Origin: Gammaproteobacteria bacterium
Lineage (GTDB): Bacteria; Pseudomonadota; Gammaproteobacteria; Thiohalospirales; Thiohalospiraceae
Direction: 5' to 3'
NCBI GenBank assembly: GCA_014762485.1
Contig: JABURU010000153.1
Location: 1-5,851 of the forward strand
DNA length: 5,851 nt
Of this stretch, positions 4,792-5,851 are shown piece by piece. Every line of letters starts with the position of its first letter. The stretch's first letter is position 1. The translations under genes were made by a program, and so were the position numbers. A model generated the notes under the pieces. The model ran no database searches. It saw only the letters and a program-made list of their open reading frames with translations, and was not told where the DNA came from.

Positions 4792-4828
4792 GTTTGCAGC
4801 CTCTAAATCGGCGGCAACTAATTGATTC

Positions 4829-4869
4829 TATTATGTTCTGTATAGGTATATATCCTATTTTACATAATA
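4829..4869. repeat. Nested inverted repeat upstream of the recombinase
   Basis: TATTATGT (4829-4836) and ACATAATA (4862-4869) are perfect reverse complements. Between them ATAGG (4842-4846) and CCTAT (4854-4858) form a second pair around TATATAT. The outer right arm is part of the dif-like site, so the left arm supplies a second, opposed TTATGT half-site. It could bind the recombinase or act as an operator for its gene. Confidence 0.55.
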
Positions 4870-4884
4870 TATATTATACGCATA
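4857..4884 (-). other. dif-like Xer recombination site, probable attachment site
   Basis: On the plus strand the left arm is ATTTTACATAA, the centre TATATA and the right arm TTATACGCATA. Read on the minus strand it matches E. coli dif (recalled from memory) at 23 of 28 positions: 10 of 11 in the XerD arm, 5 of 6 in the centre and 8 of 11 in the XerC arm. It lies 66 bases upstream of the recombinase start. It is either an attL/attR junction formed by insertion at the host dif, or a dif mimic carried by the element. Confidence 0.7.
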
Positions 4885-4886
4885 TC

Positions 4887-4976
4887 CAGCTGTAGCCGCG
4901 GAGGAGATATAGAGGTTTCGCGCTTCAGGCCCCCATTACTCATGAAACGGCAATTGCTATAGTATGGCTACAGCTG
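4887..4976. repeat. 11-bp inverted repeat, 68 bp apart
   Basis: CAGCTGTAGCC at 4887-4897 and GGCTACAGCTG at 4966-4976 are perfect reverse complements. The left copy adjoins the dif-like site; the right copy is just ahead of the aminotransferase gene. The sequence between them (4898-4965) holds no gene I can see. The pair may be an operator duplicated at two divergent promoters, or accessory recombination arms. Confidence 0.6.
4936..4963 (+). promoter_or_regulatory. Weak candidate promoter for the aminotransferase gene
   Basis: TATAGT at 4958-4963 matches five of six bases of a -10 box. The best upstream partner at 16 bases is TTACTC, a poor -35. Transcription would start close to the right copy of the 11-bp inverted repeat. 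On the other strand TATAAT (4873-4878) could be a -10 for the recombinase, but no -35 is seen. Confidence 0.25.
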
Positions 4977-5017
4977 TATTGCGATATTACACAATAATCA
5001 ATTTATAACGAGATGAT

Positions 5018-5851
5018 ATGAACACGCCATGGCTTAACGAGTTTCCTTTAGAAGACGACATCCTATACCTAAACCATGCCGCCGTTTCTCCCTGGCCCAA
5101 ACGTGCGCATGATGCCGTGGTCCAGTTTTCACACGATAATATGACCGTCGGCTCCAGGCACTACCTGCAATGGATGCAAACCGAACAGACACTCAAACAA
5201 CAGCTGGCCAGGCTCATCAATGCACCGTCAGCGGATGATATCGCGCTATTAAAAAATACCTCAGAGGCGCTGTCCGTGGTGGCCTATGGCATAGACTGGC
5301 GCCATGGCGACAATATTGTAAGCAGCGATGAAGAGTTTCCGTCCAACCGGATCATCTGGCAGTCATTAGAAGCACAAGGTGTCAGCTTACGGCAGGCTAA
5401 TCTTGCAGATGAATCCAGCCCCGAAGATGCCCTGTTTGCCCAGGTAGATAAAAATACCCGCATGATTGCCATAAGCTCGGTGCAATATGCCAGTGGCCTG
5501 AAGATGGATCTAAAACGTATAGGTGAATATTGTCAGCAACGAAATATTCTGTTTTGTGTCGACGCTATCCAAAGCATCGGAGCCGTAGAGTTTGATGTAC
5601 AGGCTTGCCATATAGATTTTGCGATGGCCGATGGTCATAAATGGATGCTGGGACCAGAAGGCCTTGCCCTCTTCTATGTGCGCCCTGCTTTACGCGACAC
5701 GCTACAGCTCAAACAGTTCGGTTGGCATATGACCGAAGACTATCTCAATTTTGATGCCCGAGAGTGGCAAGCAGCAAGTAATGCGCGACGCTTTGAGTGC
5801 GGTAGTCCGAATATGCTGGCGGCACATGCTCTTCAGGCCAGTACTAGCCTA
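5018..5851 (+). CDS. Class V aminotransferase, cysteine desulfurase-like, 3' end outside window
   Basis: A PLP-dependent fold-type I enzyme; 278 residues are visible and the frame is open at the window end. It starts at ATG 5018 with a weak purine stretch (CGAGATG) before it, and begins MNTPWLNEFPLEDDILYLNH followed by AAVSP. KNTSEAL (79-85) matches the phosphate-binding turn. D182 in VDAIQS should bind the pyridine nitrogen. K208 in ADGHKWMLGPEGL is the Schiff-base lysine. RFECGSPN (258-265) is typical of the SufS/CsdA branch and of related isopenicillin-epimerase-like proteins. The cysteine that would prove desulfurase activity lies beyond the window, so the substrate is open. The gene faces away from the recombinase and is probably the chromosomal neighbour of the element rather than cargo. 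Confidence 0.88.
   Translation, partial: MNTPWLNEFPLEDDILYLNHAAVSPWPKRAHDAVVQFSHDNMTVGSRHYLQWMQTEQTLKQQLARLINAPSADDIALLKNTSEALSVVAYGIDWRHGDNIVSSDEEFPSNRIIWQSLEAQGVSLRQANLADESSPEDALFAQVDKNTRMIAISSVQYASGLKMDLKRIGEYCQQRNILFCVDAIQSIGAVEFDVQACHIDFAMADGHKWMLGPEGLALFYVRPALRDTLQLKQFGWHMTEDYLNFDAREWQAASNARRFECGSPNMLAAHALQASTSL

Noticed and set aside
5284..5472. Minus-strand open frame inside the aminotransferase
   Set aside because: Antisense to a conserved PLP enzyme and without its own features.

Overview
The window looks like part of an integrated mobile element in a gammaproteobacterium, ending on the right in what is probably a chromosomal flank. The host guess rests on three things seen here: an SSB and a Dam methylase of the Escherichia coli type, a site resembling the gammaproteobacterial dif sequence, and a class V aminotransferase. 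The species cannot be named from the sequence.

Left part (1-2081): a tight plus-strand operon of plasmid/phage/ICE-like genes. It holds the 3' part of a J-domain protein, a D12-class adenine methyltransferase of the Dam type, a small acidic protein of unknown function, and a single-stranded DNA-binding protein. The stop codons overlap the next starts or lie within 3 bases of them. A GC-rich hairpin with a short T run follows ssb and probably ends the operon.

Middle part (2091-3820): a compact array of small plus-strand genes with the architecture of integron gene cassettes. Each unit starts at a GTT-type box (2091, 2420, 2872, 3142, 3592). Each has, at the 3' end of its gene, a box that is the reverse complement of its own start (2360, 2759, 3085, 3527, 3814). 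The matched ends are 7 to 12 bases long, and the first four gene stops fall inside the 3' box. Three complete attC sites fold as expected, with paired inner arms and unpaired extra bases. The fourth is AT-rich and rearranged, and the fifth has only its first box. No IntI-type integrase is present, so this is a short cassette array without a visible integron integrase (a CALIN). Its proteins (51-100 residues) are of unknown function; two are cysteine-rich.

Right part (3820-5017): a Xer-like tyrosine recombinase on the minus strand, convergent with the array and overlapping its last gene by 25 bases. Upstream of it lies an AT-rich segment with a 28-bp dif-like site (4857-4884; 23 of 28 positions as in E. 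coli dif, recalled from memory), nested inverted repeats, and an 11-bp inverted repeat. The simplest reading is that the element uses this recombinase to integrate at or near dif, and that 4857-4884 is the attachment junction or a copy of it. From 5018 to the window end runs a class V (cysteine desulfurase-like) aminotransferase gene, cut by the window edge.

The most interesting combination is a cassette array placed directly between a replication-type operon and a dif-type recombinase. Sites of two recombination systems occur within about 1.3 kb, and a perfect 11-6-11 Xer-like palindrome sits at the end of cassette 4.
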